Positions 8,080-9,235 of a stretch of DNA of 9,235 bases are shown here, in pieces. This DNA comes from Geothermobacter sp964501815. Lineage in GTDB: Bacteria; Desulfobacterota; Desulfuromonadia; Desulfuromonadales; Geothermobacteraceae. The stretch lies in contig CAZCUR010000094.1 of assembly GCA_964501815.1 (NCBI GenBank), positions 1 through 9,235 on the forward strand. Direction: 5' to 3'. Each line of letters starts with the position of its first letter. The stretch's first letter is position 1. The translations under genes and the position numbers were made by a program. The notes beneath the pieces are model-generated. The model searched no databases. It was not told where the DNA came from and worked only from the letters and a program-made list of their open reading frames with translations.

Positions 8080-8580
8080 ATGATCGGGACCCACAGCTCT
8101 CCCTTTGTCATGTATGAGGAGGAACTTCAGCAGATCAACGCTGTGTTGAACAAACTGCTGAGGGAATCGAATTCCAAGGTCATCTTTCTGGTCGACAAAA
8201 ACGGTCAGCTCATTGCCGCCACCGGTGAGACCGAGCACCTTGATACCACCAGCCTGGCATCTCTCACCGCCGGCAACATCGCCGCCACCGGCGGCCTGGC
8301 CAAGCTGATCGGTGAAAAGGAATTCTCCATCCTCTTTCACGAGGGAGAAAAGGATAACATCCACATCTCCATTGTCGCCCAGCGGGTTATCCTGGTGGTT
8401 ATCTTCGACCAGCGCTCCTCTCTCGGGCTGGTGCGCCTGCGGGTGAAGAAGGCCAGTGAGGAGCTCACCCGCATTTTTGACGAGCTCACGCGCAAGACCG
8501 AGGCCCTGGAAAAATCGGGCGCCTCACAGAGCCCCTTCGCCGAGATTACCGACGACGATATCGACAACCTGTTCAAGTGA
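8080..8580 (+). CDS. mglB: MglB, Roadblock/LC7-domain GTPase-activating protein
   Basis: MglB is the homodimeric Roadblock/LC7 protein that speeds GTP hydrolysis by MglA and helps confine it to one cell pole. The 166 residues closely follow the Myxococcus xanthus protein as I remember it. They include VMYEEELQQIN (10-20), KVIFLVDKNGQLIAATGE (33-50), DTTSLASLTAGN (55-66), GGLAKLIGE (71-79), FHEGEKD (86-92) and LGLVRLRVKKASEEL (115-129). The conserved acidic tail SPFAEITDDDIDNLF (151-165) is also present. No signal peptide or membrane segment is present. AAGGAG (8067-8072) lies 7 nt before ATG 8080; a second ATG at 8110 lacks such a site. mglA follows after 14 nt, so the two are almost certainly co-transcribed. 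In a non-myxobacterium the output of the switch is unknown; pilus or polarity control is a guess. Confidence 0.94.
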   Translation: MIGTHSSPFVMYEEELQQINAVLNKLLRESNSKVIFLVDKNGQLIAATGETEHLDTTSLASLTAGNIAATGGLAKLIGEKEFSILFHEGEKDNIHISIVAQRVILVVIFDQRSSLGLVRLRVKKASEELTRIFDELTRKTEALEKSGASQSPFAEITDDDIDNLFK

Positions 8581-8594
8581 GGGGGTAGCAGGTC

Positions 8595-9182
8595 ATGTCC
8601 TTCATCAACTACGCCTCGCGCGAGATCAACTGCAAGATCGTCTATTACGGTCCCGGCCTGTGTGGCAAGACGACCAACCTGCAGTACATCTATCAGAAGA
8701 CCGACCCGGCGGCCAAAGGCAAGATGATCAGCCTGGCGACCGAAACCGAGCGGACCCTGTTTTTCGACTTTCTTCCCCTGGCGCTGGGGGAAATTCGCGG
8801 ATTCAAGACCCGGTTCCATCTCTACACCGTTCCCGGCCAGGTCTTTTATGACGCCTCGCGCAAGCTGATTCTCAAAGGGGTGGACGGCGTCGTCTTTGTC
8901 GCCGATTCGCAGGAAGAGCGGCTCGATGCCAACATTGAGAGCCTGATCAATCTTGAGGAAAACCTCGAGGAGCAGGGCTACAAACTCGAAAACATCCCCT
9001 TTGTCATTCAGTACAACAAGCGTGACCTGCCCAACGTCACCCCGGTTGAGGAACTGCGGCGGCTGCTCAATCCCAGAGGAGTGCCCGATTTCGAAGCCTG
9101 CGCCACCACCGGCGAAGGTGTTTTCGAAACGGTCAAGGCGGTGGCCAAGCTGATTCTGCTGGAACTGAAAAAGGGCGGATAA
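8595..9182 (+). CDS. mglA: MglA, Ras-like GTPase of cell polarity
   Basis: MglA is a cytoplasmic small GTPase that in Myxococcus sets the leading pole and drives gliding and type IV pilus motility. The 195 residues equal the Myxococcus length as I recall it. The P-loop is GPGLCGKTT (19-27) with Lys25 and Thr26. Switch I has ETERTLFFDFLPL (50-62) with Arg53, the intrinsic arginine finger. Switch II is TVPGQ (78-82), where Thr78 replaces the usual Asp and Gln82 is kept; this is the normal MglA signature, not a defect. The base-recognition motif is NKRD (141-144), and ATTGEG (170-175) sits at the G5 position. A GAGGGGG stretch overlapping the mglB stop (8579-8585) lies 9 nt before the ATG, so translation may be coupled to mglB. 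No clear terminator was found in the 53 nt that remain. Confidence 0.96.
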   Translation: MSFINYASREINCKIVYYGPGLCGKTTNLQYIYQKTDPAAKGKMISLATETERTLFFDFLPLALGEIRGFKTRFHLYTVPGQVFYDASRKLILKGVDGVVFVADSQEERLDANIESLINLEENLEEQGYKLENIPFVIQYNKRDLPNVTPVEELRRLLNPRGVPDFEACATTGEGVFETVKAVAKLILLELKKGG

Positions 9183-9235
9183 TCGGTAGTTTGAGGCCAA
9201 AAGGCTGGGCCCGGTTTTTGATGAAATTTCTGGGT

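Overview
This GC-rich window carries ordinary, well-packed core genes, all on the + strand, and looks like a member of the Desulfuromonadales/Geobacterales (formerly Deltaproteobacteria). The main pointers are a single-chain pyruvate:ferredoxin oxidoreductase directly after recR, and an mglB-mglA pair very close to the Myxococcus proteins as I recall them. The organism assignment is inference from gene content and order; no search was run.

Layout: a possible edge fragment (1-92) is followed by the small SRP RNA (about 95-200). Then come dnaX (243-1943), ybaB (2097-2411) with a strong intrinsic terminator (2422-2456), and an AT-rich gap with a probable promoter and two inverted repeats. recR follows (2663-3259), then a 127-nt leader with a tandem repeat, and the large pyruvate:ferredoxin oxidoreductase gene (3387-6974), which ends at a near-perfect terminator (6998-7034). 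An AEC-family permease (7083-7991) precedes the mglB (8080-8580) and mglA (8595-9182) pair.

How the genes fit together: SRP RNA, dnaX, ybaB and recR form a classic genome-maintenance cluster, also known in this order from Firmicutes such as Bacillus. DnaX builds the clamp loader, YbaB is a nucleoid-associated protein, and RecR works in RecFOR gap repair. Here the cluster is cut by a terminator, so recR probably has its own promoter and may be read together with the oxidoreductase gene. The oxidoreductase links pyruvate and acetyl-CoA through ferredoxin in anaerobic carbon metabolism. MglB (a GAP) and MglA (a Ras-like GTPase) form a cell-polarity switch.

I see no wholly new multi-gene system. 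The most notable signal is a complete E. coli-type programmed -1 frameshift cassette inside dnaX: SD-like element, GCA-AAA-AAG slip site in the right phase, and a downstream all-GC stem. It predicts a short gamma form of 431 residues beside the 566-residue tau form. Secondary points are an extra four-cysteine segment in the oxidoreductase, a hairpin-framed ribosome binding site before the permease, and repeats in the intergenic leaders.
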